Positions 54,878 to 62,983 of a stretch of 64,000 nucleotides of DNA are shown piece after piece. Positions within the stretch are counted from its first letter, which is position 1. Every line of letters starts with the position of its first letter. Source of the stretch: JBDRCC01 sp043822065 [NCBI: archaeon] (GTDB lineage: Archaea > Undinarchaeota > CAZHTU01); contig JBDRCC010000006.1 of assembly GCA_043822065.1 (NCBI GenBank), positions 16,578 to 80,577 on the forward strand, in the 5' to 3' direction. Made by a program: the position numbers and the translations under genes. The notes under the pieces are model-generated. The model ran no database searches. It was not told where the DNA came from and worked only from the letters and a program-made list of their open reading frames with translations.

Positions 54878-55717
54878 CTAGAGCTCACGCCTTTCTGCCG
54901 GCGTCGCGGCGTCAAGCGATTGTGCAACCTCAACAAGGTGCTTGACCAAATCCTTCTCCGACTCAAGGAATTTGTGCGCCAGGTAGTAAACCCCGTCCGT
55001 TTTCTCTTTTAGGTGGATGTGCCTGAGCTCGTGCTCTGCGTTTTCAATAGCGCCCCTGAACCGGGAAAACGCTTCATGGTCGTAAAGCCTGTGCTTGGCT
55101 TGGTGGTATACTAGCGCCATCATATCCTTGTAGAACTGCCTGCCCTCATGATGGAAACGGTTCCCAAACAGGTAGGGCCACCTATGCATTATCAGCCCCT
55201 TCATGGCATTCTTATCCGCATGCTTTAGCATGCTGCCGATAAACCCGACGGCAAATCCCTTGTGCAGCTCATAGAGGCCCTTTCTCCCTATCCTGTCGCA
55301 GAGGAGCGATATCGTGCTGTACTCGTTTGTCAGCTCGACATACATGTTGTAGGCGAATCCAAACACGGGCGAGCCTTCGGGCACAATCGTGTGTAAAACG
55401 TATGGTCCCTCATGATGCGCTTTCCCAAAAACTGTGTCTTGCTTCAGGTGGCCGACCTCGTGGTAGATCTGGTATTCCATATTGGCCCAGAACTGCTTGT
55501 CCCCCTCCTTACTGAAGTCCTGGTGCTGGTCAGCAAGGTAGGTGTTTACTACCAAGGACTTTTCGCCGTCCGAAATGTTAACCTGCGCAAAGGTGCTCTC
55601 CCTGTCCCGCCCTATCTCCTTGAACTCCATCGGGGCGATGCCACTTTGGGCGAGCTTCCAGTCCCTTACCGCTCTGCTATAGAATCCTCTTGTGAGCTCC
55701 TTCAGCCCGTCATTCAT
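54878..55717 (-). CDS. Putative HExxH metalloprotein
   Basis: 279 residues. The HEVGHLKQD segment near residue 86 fits the HExxH zinc-peptidase motif, and an acidic residue follows about 45 residues later in YVELTNEYST, compatible with a gluzincin-like third ligand. Several other His clusters (HHEG, HELRHIH) occur. No signal peptide, so cytoplasmic. Family not recognised; peptidase activity is inferred from the motif only. Confidence 0.7.
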   Translation of the reverse strand: MNDGLKELTRGFYSRAVRDWKLAQSGIAPMEFKEIGRDRESTFAQVNISDGEKSLVVNTYLADQHQDFSKEGDKQFWANMEYQIYHEVGHLKQDTVFGKAHHEGPYVLHTIVPEGSPVFGFAYNMYVELTNEYSTISLLCDRIGRKGLYELHKGFAVGFIGSMLKHADKNAMKGLIMHRWPYLFGNRFHHEGRQFYKDMMALVYHQAKHRLYDHEAFSRFRGAIENAEHELRHIHLKEKTDGVYYLAHKFLESEKDLVKHLVEVAQSLDAATPAERREL

Positions 55718-55879
55718 AGTAGCTACTTGTCGAAAGAGGTATAAAAAGACTTCTGGCGGGGCTCACGCTGCCCTTGCCCTATGCTGACGGCTCGGGCGCC
55801 TCTTTATTTTCCATATTGAAAATATTTCCTGAAAAACCCCCCGAGAACCATTATAAACATTATGCCCCTAAACAGCCCC

Positions 55880-56473
55880 ATGCCAAAGCCCAAGAAACCC
55901 GAAAAGAAGCCAAAGAGCCCGCTCATCGCGGCTATACTCAGCTTCCTAATCCCCGGGCTCGGCCAGCTCTACAAGGGCGAGGGCAGGCTGGCGCTCCTCA
56001 TGTTCCTGGCATGGGCGGCAGTCACCCTCGTTGCCAGGGTGGGCATTGTGGTTTCCATAATATGCGCCTGGGACGCCTACACGGGGCGGATATCCGGCTC
56101 CTTCTACGGCAGGAAGACGGCGCCCGCGGAAAGGCGCGCGGAAAGGGCGCCGGCAAAGCCGACGCCGAAGAGGCTCAAGGTCTCCAAGCCCAAGCCCGCC
56201 GCGGAAGAGAGCCCGGAGAAGGTCCTCGTCCGGACGCTCCTCGACGTCGCCGTGGAAAACGACTACTACAAGGTCCAGCTGATAACCAACAGGATGGCCG
56301 AGAGGTACCCGGAGGAGCAGGATTGGCTTAATACTAAGTGGGTCGGCAGGGCGCTGAACGAGCTCGGCTTCACGGAGAGGCGGAGGCAGCGCTCGGGGAT
56401 GCAGGTCAGGCTGTCGCCGGAGACGGTCAGGGAGACGGCGCGGAAACTTGGGGTGCTCGTTTATAGACAGTAG
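55880..56473 (+). CDS. TM2-like membrane protein with C-terminal winged helix
   Basis: About 197 residues. A Lys/Pro-rich start is followed by two membrane helices with FLIPGLGQLYKGE (about 20-70), typical of TM2-like domains, then a basic linker and a winged-helix-like domain (about 115-197: KVQLITNRMAERYPEEQDW, LNELGFTERRR). The TATA TTATAAA at 55851-55857 places initiation at about 55880, so I prefer this ATG to the one at 55862. Possibly a membrane-tethered regulator. Confidence 0.72.
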   Translation: MPKPKKPEKKPKSPLIAAILSFLIPGLGQLYKGEGRLALLMFLAWAAVTLVARVGIVVSIICAWDAYTGRISGSFYGRKTAPAERRAERAPAKPTPKRLKVSKPKPAAEESPEKVLVRTLLDVAVENDYYKVQLITNRMAERYPEEQDWLNTKWVGRALNELGFTERRRQRSGMQVRLSPETVRETARKLGVLVYRQ

Positions 56474-56562
56474 TTATGTATAATTTACTACCTCATATCG
56501 GGCATTCTTCGAGAGGGTCATAGGAAAACTTATTAAGTACAAAACAATAACTCAGATAAGAT

Positions 56563-57459
56563 ATGTACCTTAGAATAAATTCGGTTAGCAATGAGATTCG
56601 CTTCAAGGAGAGTATACTAAAGAATTTTAATTACTGGCTAAAGCACAATAATAAATTCGCAGAGTTTTTCAATCCAGCGAAGTGTCATCCACTAACACTA
56701 GATCTGAAACTTGTCAAATTAGTAACCTTCGTATCACGCGATTTAAATATCCCTATCTCATGGAGCTGGTATAAATATGGTCCCGCTGTTGTTAGAACTA
56801 GTAAGATCTCTGTTGAAAGTCTATTGACGTTAGGCAGTTCCAAGGAATTCATTAAAGACATGGGTCCTTCATTTGAGACGAACTATAGCGAGTTTATTAA
56901 ATACCCAGATATTTTCTCTTATCTAAACTTCGTTTACTCTGAAAAAGATGAAAACGAGATGTATCTATCAAAATTACAACTATTTAATGCATTTGATACT
57001 GCAAAATCAAATATATACGGGTCTAAAAAAATAGAGTATGATACCATCTCAGATCTAACCTCTCAATTTCATTTGGATCTACATAGTACTGTTGTCCCAG
57101 ATGATGTTTGTAACGATTTTGAACTACAGAATCTTATTGTGGACTATACAACAATTATGGAGGAGTTAATACTCAAGAATCAGTTTGAACCAAAGAATAC
57201 TGACTCTTACTCGGCGCTTTTAGATAGAACCTACAATGCCTTATGGGACAATGGATGGGAAGCCTATGCGAGTAAGATGTCTATGAATACAATGCGTTCC
57301 TTTTCAGATGAGCAGAAACAGTATCTCATTGATGAAGAGTTTTCCTACTATCCCCTCAAGCTAAAATACGCATCTGACCTTCTTGGGCACTTAAAGCAGG
57401 ATATCGCCAAAGAGAACTTGTCATTAGATGCCTCCGAACGAGAGCAATTGATGACTTGA
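56563..57459 (+). CDS. AT-rich protein with Panacea/DUF4065-like N terminus (possible antitoxin)
   Basis: 298 residues. KLVKLVTFVSRDLN followed by WSWYKYGPAVV resembles the KxxYLxx and WxYGPV signatures of Panacea (DUF4065) antitoxins, but the match is by eye and weak. The remainder is helical. AT-rich codons differ sharply from upstream core genes, suggesting recent transfer. The next gene, a PIN-domain protein, starts four bases after its stop. A TATA-like element lies about 27 bases upstream. Confidence 0.65.
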   Translation: MYLRINSVSNEIRFKESILKNFNYWLKHNNKFAEFFNPAKCHPLTLDLKLVKLVTFVSRDLNIPISWSWYKYGPAVVRTSKISVESLLTLGSSKEFIKDMGPSFETNYSEFIKYPDIFSYLNFVYSEKDENEMYLSKLQLFNAFDTAKSNIYGSKKIEYDTISDLTSQFHLDLHSTVVPDDVCNDFELQNLIVDYTTIMEELILKNQFEPKNTDSYSALLDRTYNALWDNGWEAYASKMSMNTMRSFSDEQKQYLIDEEFSYYPLKLKYASDLLGHLKQDIAKENLSLDASEREQLMT

Positions 57460-57463
57460 GTAT

Positions 57464-58135
57464 ATGAACCACTATTTTGTAGATACGAATATAATCTTCA
57501 GTTATTCACATAAATTTGAGACTACTCATGATTTATCTAATAAATTACTATCCCGTACTAGAGTATATGCTAGTAAGATATCATTCGACGAAGTCAATGC
57601 AGTTAGAAACACAAGAGATAACATTTATAGCCAGTTTGCAAGAGTAGTAAAACAAGCAGCAATTCCAGAACGTGATTTATTCAAAGAGGATGTACTCTTT
57701 AGACTTGTTTCAGATATTATCAAAACAAATAGGCATTATTCTCATTTAGAAGATGTTTTTCGTTATATACTAAAGATAACCTCCTCTGAGACCAAAACAA
57801 AGAAAACATTAGTTAAATACTTTAGAAGAGTGATTAGGGATATCACTCAGAATATCGAGACTGCTCTAGATATCCTAAAACCTCCCATTAGTATTGTTGG
57901 GGATGTGGAACTTGAAACGCAGATTGCTAAATTTATAACTCCTGAAACCGACAGAAAGATAGTCTCTGAAGCCGCCTATTGGTTCCAAAACAACATAAGT
58001 GCTGGAAGGAACAACCATTTTGTAACAAATGACGCTGAACACATCTTGAGTCAAAAATCGAATTTGATTAGAATTGTAGACGGCTATTTCTCAAACAACT
58101 TTAAGTTCCGTTTGGAGCATATACGAGACACCTGA
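57464..58135 (+). CDS. PIN-domain protein paired with upstream gene
   Basis: 223 residues. YFVDTNIIFSYSH (Asp7), ISFDEVNAVRNTR (Glu) and HFVTNDAEHIL (Asp) form the acidic PIN triad. It is longer than typical VapC toxins (about 130), with helical inserts. AT-rich like its partner. Likely an RNase; toxin role inferred from the two-gene arrangement. Confidence 0.7.
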   Translation: MNHYFVDTNIIFSYSHKFETTHDLSNKLLSRTRVYASKISFDEVNAVRNTRDNIYSQFARVVKQAAIPERDLFKEDVLFRLVSDIIKTNRHYSHLEDVFRYILKITSSETKTKKTLVKYFRRVIRDITQNIETALDILKPPISIVGDVELETQIAKFITPETDRKIVSEAAYWFQNNISAGRNNHFVTNDAEHILSQKSNLIRIVDGYFSNNFKFRLEHIRDT

Positions 58136-58171
58136 ACTATCTTTATGAAAGCTGCCGTTATTCATCCATTG

Positions 58172-58284
58172 GTGTAGTTAGTGTAGTTTGGTGTATGTTC
58201 ACCTACACCAGCATTTTACCTACACCAACCCAATTTCAGGATATGGGGGTGTAGTTTGTGCAGTTAGTGTAGTTTGTGTAGTTA
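58172..58284 (+). repeat. 9-bp tandem repeat cluster with inverted copies
   Basis: GTGTAGTTA and GTGTAGTTT sit in tandem at 58172-58189; four more tandem units run 58249-58284 (GTGTAGTTT, GTGCAGTTA, GTGTAGTTT, GTGTAGTTA). Between them lie two inverted TACACC units, and TGGTGTA pairs with TACACCA. The array is iteron-like. Confidence 0.75.
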
Positions 58285-58587
58285 TGCGGCTTTAAGCCCC
58301 TATAGTGCTATAGTACAGTAGCGGTTTCTTGCGGTTGCACGCCGGTCAAACGCCCGGTCCGGCGCCATTTGCGGATCTTGGCTGCGCAGGTGCGGAAACG
58401 CCTATCATGCGGGCGGAGCCCGCATGAACGTCCCCCCCTGATTATATGGGCAGCTTTGCTGCCCCTCTCTTTTCTATTGTGGCTCGCGGCGCGGGCGGGC
58501 GCCGGCGCTTGGGAAAAACTGGAATTGGCTGGGAAGGGCTCCTATACCTTATCATGCCTGGGTCTGGCGGGCCGCGAAAACTATTTA
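58285..58587. other. Intergenic region with strong hairpins
   Basis: No gene is supported in the interval 58136-58619. Besides the 9-bp repeats it holds two perfect hairpins: CATGCGGGC-GGA-GCCCGCATG (58408-58428) and GGGCAGC-TTT-GCTGCCC (58448-58464). The second is followed by a pyrimidine/T-rich tract, like a terminator. A small RNA ending at the second hairpin is possible. Confidence 0.45.
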
Positions 58588-58607
58588 TACTGTAATATAT
58601 AACAGTA
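58588..58607 (+). promoter_or_regulatory. Promoter palindrome of small Cas2-like gene copy 1
   Basis: TACTGT-AATATATA-ACAGTA: inverted arms flank the TATA core, 12 bases before the ATG at 58620. It fits a binding site that hides the TATA box. Confidence 0.55.
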
Positions 58608-58619
58608 ATGCAGTGAGAA

Positions 58620-58922
58620 ATGGAAACCGCAACCCTCATCACCTACGACCTGCCCTCTGCCAGCATGTCCCAGGCCAGGATAACCGCCTTCCACCGCAGG
58701 CTCTACGGGTATACGGATTACTCCAACCACGGCAGCTACCACTACGAGCGGAAGGGCCTGCTTTCCGACATTCCGCACCTGAACCCGAGCAGGTCGGTGA
58801 TAATCGTGCCGAAGGACAAGACGGGACCGGTGCTGGCGTTCCTTGAGGAGTGGGGGGCGAAGGTGTTTGCGATAGACGTCATTTTGAACGATAAACAGGC
58901 CGAAGTACTTTCAAAATCTTAG
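58620..58922 (+). CDS. Small Cas2-like-fold protein, copy 1 (intact)
   Basis: 100 residues. Predicted order beta1 (ATLITYDL, ending in an Asp as in Cas2/VapD), alpha1 (RITAFHRRLYGY), beta hairpin (YHYERKGLL), beta3 (SRSVIIVPKD), alpha2 (GPVLAFLEEWG), beta4 (KVFAIDVIL): a ferredoxin-like fold. RKGLLSDIPHLNPSRS is the most conserved stretch among the copies. Function unknown. No cas genes or CRISPR array are nearby. Related copies are at 59.77, 61.72 and 63.80 kb. Confidence 0.72.
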   Translation: METATLITYDLPSASMSQARITAFHRRLYGYTDYSNHGSYHYERKGLLSDIPHLNPSRSVIIVPKDKTGPVLAFLEEWGAKVFAIDVILNDKQAEVLSKS

Positions 58923-59084
58923 TGCCCCGAACTGGCAGCGGCCAAAAGGTCAAAATTCACCGTTTCTCGTATCCAGCGCAAAGTTTAAATAAGAAGCAGT
59001 CACTTATCTCATTATCAAGTCCCCAGTATGACCCCATCCTTCGGGGTGGGGGAATACTGGGCTGATACTCCTTATCGGATTCTG

Positions 59085-59762
59085 ATGAGCGATAAGCCGA
59101 AGACCAAAGAAGCTGAGAACGCGTTCCTTTTCATAGATGGGAACAATTTCTACCATATATTGAAGTGCCATCAACTGGACGGTCGGCTAAGCGTATCTCC
59201 CGGCGAAATAGACTTCTCAAAGCTTAGCAAGGTAATCTGCGACTTCTTTGGAGTGGAGCATAGCAAAACCATTTACTATAACTCAGTCCCAGATATACGC
59301 GATGGCGAAGAGGCTTATTACAAACATATGCAGTTTTTGGATGACCTGAAGAAGCTACCAAGACTTGAAGTCAAGACCAGAAAGCTGCAAAAGCATTCGA
59401 CCGAGGAGATTCTCAGGTCGCGCCGGAGGAAAATTGGGGATTTGGACTTATGCGGTAAATGCAAACCGCTAATTGAGAAAAATTGTGCAGAATGCATTGG
59501 CGACTTCAAAAAGAAAGAGAAGGGGATCGACGTCATGATAGCGGTTGACATGATTGAGGCAGCGATTAAAGATAAATGCGATTGTTGCATCCTGCTCTCG
59601 GGGGACGCGGATTTTGTTCCGGCGCTCGAGCTGGTTCAAAAGAACGGAAAAAAGGCATTCAGTTCTGCGATGCCTAGAGGCTACTCGACCCTCCTGCGCG
59701 AGAAATTCAAGTTCTTTACGCTTTACCCAGACCTTTTGGAAGAGAACTGTTTGAAAGCTTGA
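59085..59762 (+). CDS. NYN-domain putative ribonuclease
   Basis: 225 residues from the ATG at 59085; an ATG at 59028 is in frame and nearer the TATA-like TTTAAATAAG (58984-58993). NYN/LabA signatures are FIDGNNFYHIL, KGIDVMIAVDMIEAA and LLSGDADFVPALELV, giving the conserved Asp cluster of PIN-like nucleases. A CGKC...CAEC pair forms a likely zinc knuckle in the middle. The gene runs straight into a 5'-truncated copy of the small Cas2-like gene, four bases after its stop. Confidence 0.85.
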   Translation: MSDKPKTKEAENAFLFIDGNNFYHILKCHQLDGRLSVSPGEIDFSKLSKVICDFFGVEHSKTIYYNSVPDIRDGEEAYYKHMQFLDDLKKLPRLEVKTRKLQKHSTEEILRSRRRKIGDLDLCGKCKPLIEKNCAECIGDFKKKEKGIDVMIAVDMIEAAIKDKCDCCILLSGDADFVPALELVQKNGKKAFSSAMPRGYSTLLREKFKFFTLYPDLLEENCLKA

Positions 59763-59765
59763 TAA

Positions 59766-59962
59766 GGCGGGCGAAGTACACCTACAAGCGGAAGGGCCTG
59801 CTTTCGGACATCCCGCACCTGAACCCGAGCCGGTCGGTCTTAATAGTACCGAAGGATAAGACGGGACCGGTGCTGGCGTTCCTTGAGGAGTGGGGGGCGA
59901 AGGTGTTTGCGATAGATGTTGTGCTGGATGAAAGCCAAGCTGAAGTCTTTTCAAATGTTTAG
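59766..59962 (+). pseudogene. Small Cas2-like gene, copy 2 (5'-truncated)
   Basis: Only the C-terminal two-thirds is present, starting at the KYTYKRKGLL segment after the NYN stop. DNA at 59774-59868 is identical to 61840-61934 of copy 3 (95 bases), while 59858-59916 is identical to 58818-58876 of copy 1 (59 bases). It is a mosaic, so it arose by recombination between copies. Confidence 0.8.
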
Positions 59963-60111
59963 CTCTTCGGTTCTCTACGTTTTAGCGCATCCAGAACATA
60001 CAGTGGCGATGCCACCCGCGCAAATCTTGGGTAACACTTCGACGAGCGTTTGTTCTAGCATTTCAATCCACCATCATTAACTAATCTTTTGATATTTTTA
60101 ATTATTATTAA

Positions 60112-61437
60112 TTAACTGCTTTCTTTTGTGTAGTAGGCTCCGCGCGTTTTGCCGACTCGTTTTAACAAGCCGCGTTTTATTAGGTCGTTCAGGTCTGAAA
60201 CCGCGATCGGACGCGAGACTGCAACCATTTTTTCGTATGTTTTTGATGTTAATGAATGATTCTTCTCTAAATATGCCAAGGCGCGTTTTTGCCGTTCGTT
60301 GATGTCTATTTCAGCCATGTGGAACTTGTTATACAGGGTTACCCTGAAGTAGCTTCCCAGCTCTTCAAAAACTGGTTCGGGCAAACCCGCTCCTTTCATT
60401 GCGGAACGCATTCGGGGTATGCCTGTTGCGAAGCCTTCTATGAGTTTAAGGTCGCGCAACAAGCGATAGGTTAAGTGATTTCTGGGGACTGAAAGTCTGC
60501 CCAGCAGTTGGATGCTCAATCCTGTTGGCAATGTACCGGGATTTATGAATTCGATTCTGTCGTCAAAAATGTTTACTTGAACGGTATCGCGGCTGAGGTA
60601 ATCCCTGTGGGTAAGCGCATTTAGCAACGCTTCCCGCACGACTGTGAATGGATAGTCCGGCTGCTCTTCTCTTTCTAGTCCTTCTATTTTTAAGGCAGTG
60701 CGCGTGTTTTTCTTTATGAAGTCCTCGGCCTCCCTTAGATTTTCCAAAATGGTGGCGTTGGCGATTCTTGAGTCGATTATATCGACTGGCTGGTCTCCCT
60801 TGAATCGCACGAGCTTTATTTCGTTTTGAGGCAGATATCTGGCCGGTTCTTTGGCGAAGAATAGCACTGCGGTGTTCTTTATCCACAAGTCGCCGTTCTT
60901 GCCCGCCAAACCGAGATTGAGCAGGTACTCTTTAACATTGGCTTCATCAAACGCGACCTCTGGAGAACGTTTCTTTACGAACGCGCGCATCCGATTTACG
61001 TCTAAGTCTTCGAGTTTCGCCTGCGAACGAGATTCATCAAAAGATAGGATGTGCCTGTTAATCAAATAATCCTGAAGGGTCCGCCCTTCGAGTTTCGTGT
61101 TGGTGCTTCCAGCGCGGTAATAGACTATCCCGCCAAAAGTGCAAAATGCCCCCTGCCCTATTTGGTATACTTCGCACACAACTGTTTTCTTTTGTTCTTT
61201 CTCTTCAACAAAAATTTTGTGAAACGGAACCGGAGAGACCTGTTGTATCGAGCCCTCAAGCCTCTGTTGTAATGTGTCAAGCCCATTCACGGGAATTCCG
61301 ATTATCTTACCATCATCCGCTATTCCAACAACTATCTTTCCTCCGGACGCGTTGGCAAATGCGCACACAGTCTGGCTTATGCCCTTAAAGTTATCGACAC
61401 TGCGTTTGAACTCAAGACCTTGGCTTTCGGCATTCAT
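60112..61437 (-). CDS. AlbA_2 (Schlafen-type) ATP-binding putative regulator
   Basis: 441 residues from the ATG at 61437. The N-terminal AlbA_2 domain has ESQGLEFKRSVDN and ANASGGKIVVGIADDG; a GHKL-like ATPase segment has VVREALLNALTHRDY; the C terminus is a winged helix (RPIAVSDLNDLIKRGLLKRVG). Such proteins are put forward as regulators or stress/defence factors. A large inverted repeat at 61451-61488 precedes the start. Confidence 0.85.
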   Translation of the reverse strand: MNAESQGLEFKRSVDNFKGISQTVCAFANASGGKIVVGIADDGKIIGIPVNGLDTLQQRLEGSIQQVSPVPFHKIFVEEKEQKKTVVCEVYQIGQGAFCTFGGIVYYRAGSTNTKLEGRTLQDYLINRHILSFDESRSQAKLEDLDVNRMRAFVKKRSPEVAFDEANVKEYLLNLGLAGKNGDLWIKNTAVLFFAKEPARYLPQNEIKLVRFKGDQPVDIIDSRIANATILENLREAEDFIKKNTRTALKIEGLEREEQPDYPFTVVREALLNALTHRDYLSRDTVQVNIFDDRIEFINPGTLPTGLSIQLLGRLSVPRNHLTYRLLRDLKLIEGFATGIPRMRSAMKGAGLPEPVFEELGSYFRVTLYNKFHMAEIDINERQKRALAYLEKNHSLTSKTYEKMVAVSRPIAVSDLNDLIKRGLLKRVGKTRGAYYTKESS

Positions 61438-61450
61438 AAACAACAACCAA

Positions 61451-61488
61451 TATCATAAAGTATTGTTAGATACTAATACTTAATGATA
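61451..61488 (-). promoter_or_regulatory. Long inverted-repeat operator before AlbA_2 gene
   Basis: TATCATAAAGTATT (61451-61464) and AATACTTAATGATA (61475-61488) form 14-base arms with one mismatch and a 10-base spacer. It lies between the ATG at 61437 and the TATA-like AT run beyond 61489. Confidence 0.65.
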
Positions 61489-61695
61489 TTTAAAGATATC
61501 GCGCGCTCTGACGCCGTTTTTGCCATTTTTGTTAACTTTGACATTTTCTGTGTTGTCCCGAATTAAGGCTCCTCCCGGATTTTCGATTCATTTCTCCCCC
61601 TAAGTATTTTTCGCCTGGTTCTTCCACATCTTATCCATGAACGCCTGGCCTCAAGGCTCATGTGCGGCCGGCGGAAGGCATAAATACAAGTTTTA

Positions 61696-61711
61696 CGTAA
61701 ATATATTTACG
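61696..61711 (+). promoter_or_regulatory. Perfect promoter palindrome of small Cas2-like copy 3
   Basis: CGTAAATATATTTACG, a 16-base perfect palindrome containing the TATA box, ends nine bases before the ATG at 61720. The same element (14 bases) precedes the broken copy at 63.8 kb. Confidence 0.65.
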
Positions 61712-61719
61712 GAAGAAAG

Positions 61720-62028
61720 ATGACACGAAAAACCGCCACCCTGATAGCCTACGACCTCAGCTCCGGCAGCACGTCCAAGCCCCAGGCGCCCCTGTTCCAC
61801 AAGCGGCTGTACGGCTACACCGACAGCTCGCACGGCGGGAAGTACACCTACAAGCGGAAGGGCCTGCTTTCGGACATCCCGCACCTGAACCCGAGCCGGT
61901 CGGTCTTAATAGTACCGAAGGATAAGACGGGACCTGTGCTGACGTTCCTTGAGGAGTATGGGGCGAGGGTGTTTGCGATAGATGTTGTGCTGAACGAAAA
62001 ACAGGTTGTATCGCTTTCAAAAGGTTAG
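61720..62028 (+). CDS. Small Cas2-like-fold protein, copy 3 (intact)
   Basis: 102 residues with the same predicted ferredoxin-like order as copy 1; the beta1 Asp is in ATLIAYDL (Asp12), and the RKGLLSDIPHLNPSRSVLIV block is conserved. The N-terminal region diverges from copy 1, while the centre is nearly identical to copy 2. Function unknown. It separates the AlbA_2 gene from the AbiE-type pair. Confidence 0.72.
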   Translation: MTRKTATLIAYDLSSGSTSKPQAPLFHKRLYGYTDSSHGGKYTYKRKGLLSDIPHLNPSRSVLIVPKDKTGPVLTFLEEYGARVFAIDVVLNEKQVVSLSKG

Positions 62029-62185
62029 AAAACTATTTTGGTGTTAGAACTATCTTGTCGTTTTCTATGGTAATATCTTACCTTCTTTATGTTTTTGCAA
62101 TTCGGCAGAGATTTGACCAGTGATTTGGGCAAGGTTATGACATAAGAAAAGTACTCTCTGTTCCGGGTCTTTCGTTTCCGGAGTT

Positions 62186-62983
62186 TTACTCCAGCATCTT
62201 CAAGACTGTCTTTTTGGCGGTTTCTCCTTTGATGCCGAATAGGTCCTTCCAGAGTTCATCCGTGCATTTTTCATCCAGGATACTATCAAGCTTTGCCCCG
62301 CTTTCCGCATCAGGCGAATAAAGGCGCCGTAATTTTTCTTTGTCCATGGGGCGCGGGGAGTAAAGCGATAGTGCAACAATGTCGTACAGGTCCTTTATCT
62401 GTTTATGTTCCCTGTCCCTGTTGATGACGGCGTTGAGCTTCATGGCCAATAAAACCTCGACGGAGGGCAGATAAACTGTTTTGCCGAACATCCCATGCTC
62501 TATCCTGCCGGCAGGACCCGAAAAAACTTTTTCAAGCAGAGGCTCGTCGGCAGGGACGAAACCGAAAGCCTTTGAAAAGTCAGGATGGATTTCACTTACC
62601 ATCAGGTCAACGTATAGGTCGAATATGAACGGCAGCATGGTGGCTTTTGCCTCCTCTCCGGACAGTTCTTTTCCGGTTTCCGTGTGGATTTGCTTCAGCA
62701 GCCTGAAGCCCTGCATTTCAAAACCGAGCTCCCGCTCTAGAACATTCATTGCCTTCGCGAAAGCAGAATTTTCAAGCTCCTGAAAAGACCAGCCTTTTTT
62801 TATACGGAAGCCCAGGTCTATGTCCCGCGAGCCGAGATATTCCCTCCCACGTGCAGATTTGAACCTCTCGTTTACGAGATACCGCACGGCCCAGCCGCCC
62901 ATCAGGCAGATTGGTTCGTCCAGCACATCAAAGACTTCTTTCAGATAACGCTGTGATGTGTCTGTCTCATACCTTTCGTACAT
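62186..62983 (-). CDS. AbiEii-type nucleotidyltransferase toxin
   Basis: 265 residues. The nucleotidyltransferase core is LMGGWAVRYLV followed by GSRDIDLGF; a second signature, EVLLAMKLNAVINRDREHKQIKDLYDI, is typical of AbiEii/AbiGii. Type IV toxin-antitoxin phage-resistance systems use such proteins. It overlaps the upstream AbiEi-like gene by 17 bases. Divergent from bacterial AbiEii, so the subfamily is uncertain. Confidence 0.82.
   Translation of the reverse strand: MYERYETDTSQRYLKEVFDVLDEPICLMGGWAVRYLVNERFKSARGREYLGSRDIDLGFRIKKGWSFQELENSAFAKAMNVLERELGFEMQGFRLLKQIHTETGKELSGEEAKATMLPFIFDLYVDLMVSEIHPDFSKAFGFVPADEPLLEKVFSGPAGRIEHGMFGKTVYLPSVEVLLAMKLNAVINRDREHKQIKDLYDIVALSLYSPRPMDKEKLRRLYSPDAESGAKLDSILDEKCTDELWKDLFGIKGETAKKTVLKMLE

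Noticed and set aside
58369-58602. A 77-residue open frame in the GC-rich gap
   Set aside because: It runs through two perfect hairpins and into the promoter palindrome of the next gene, and lacks a good start signal. More likely non-coding.
58620-62028. A true CRISPR-Cas adaptation module
   Set aside because: The small proteins resemble Cas2 in predicted fold only. No cas1, effector gene or repeat-spacer array was seen anywhere in the window.
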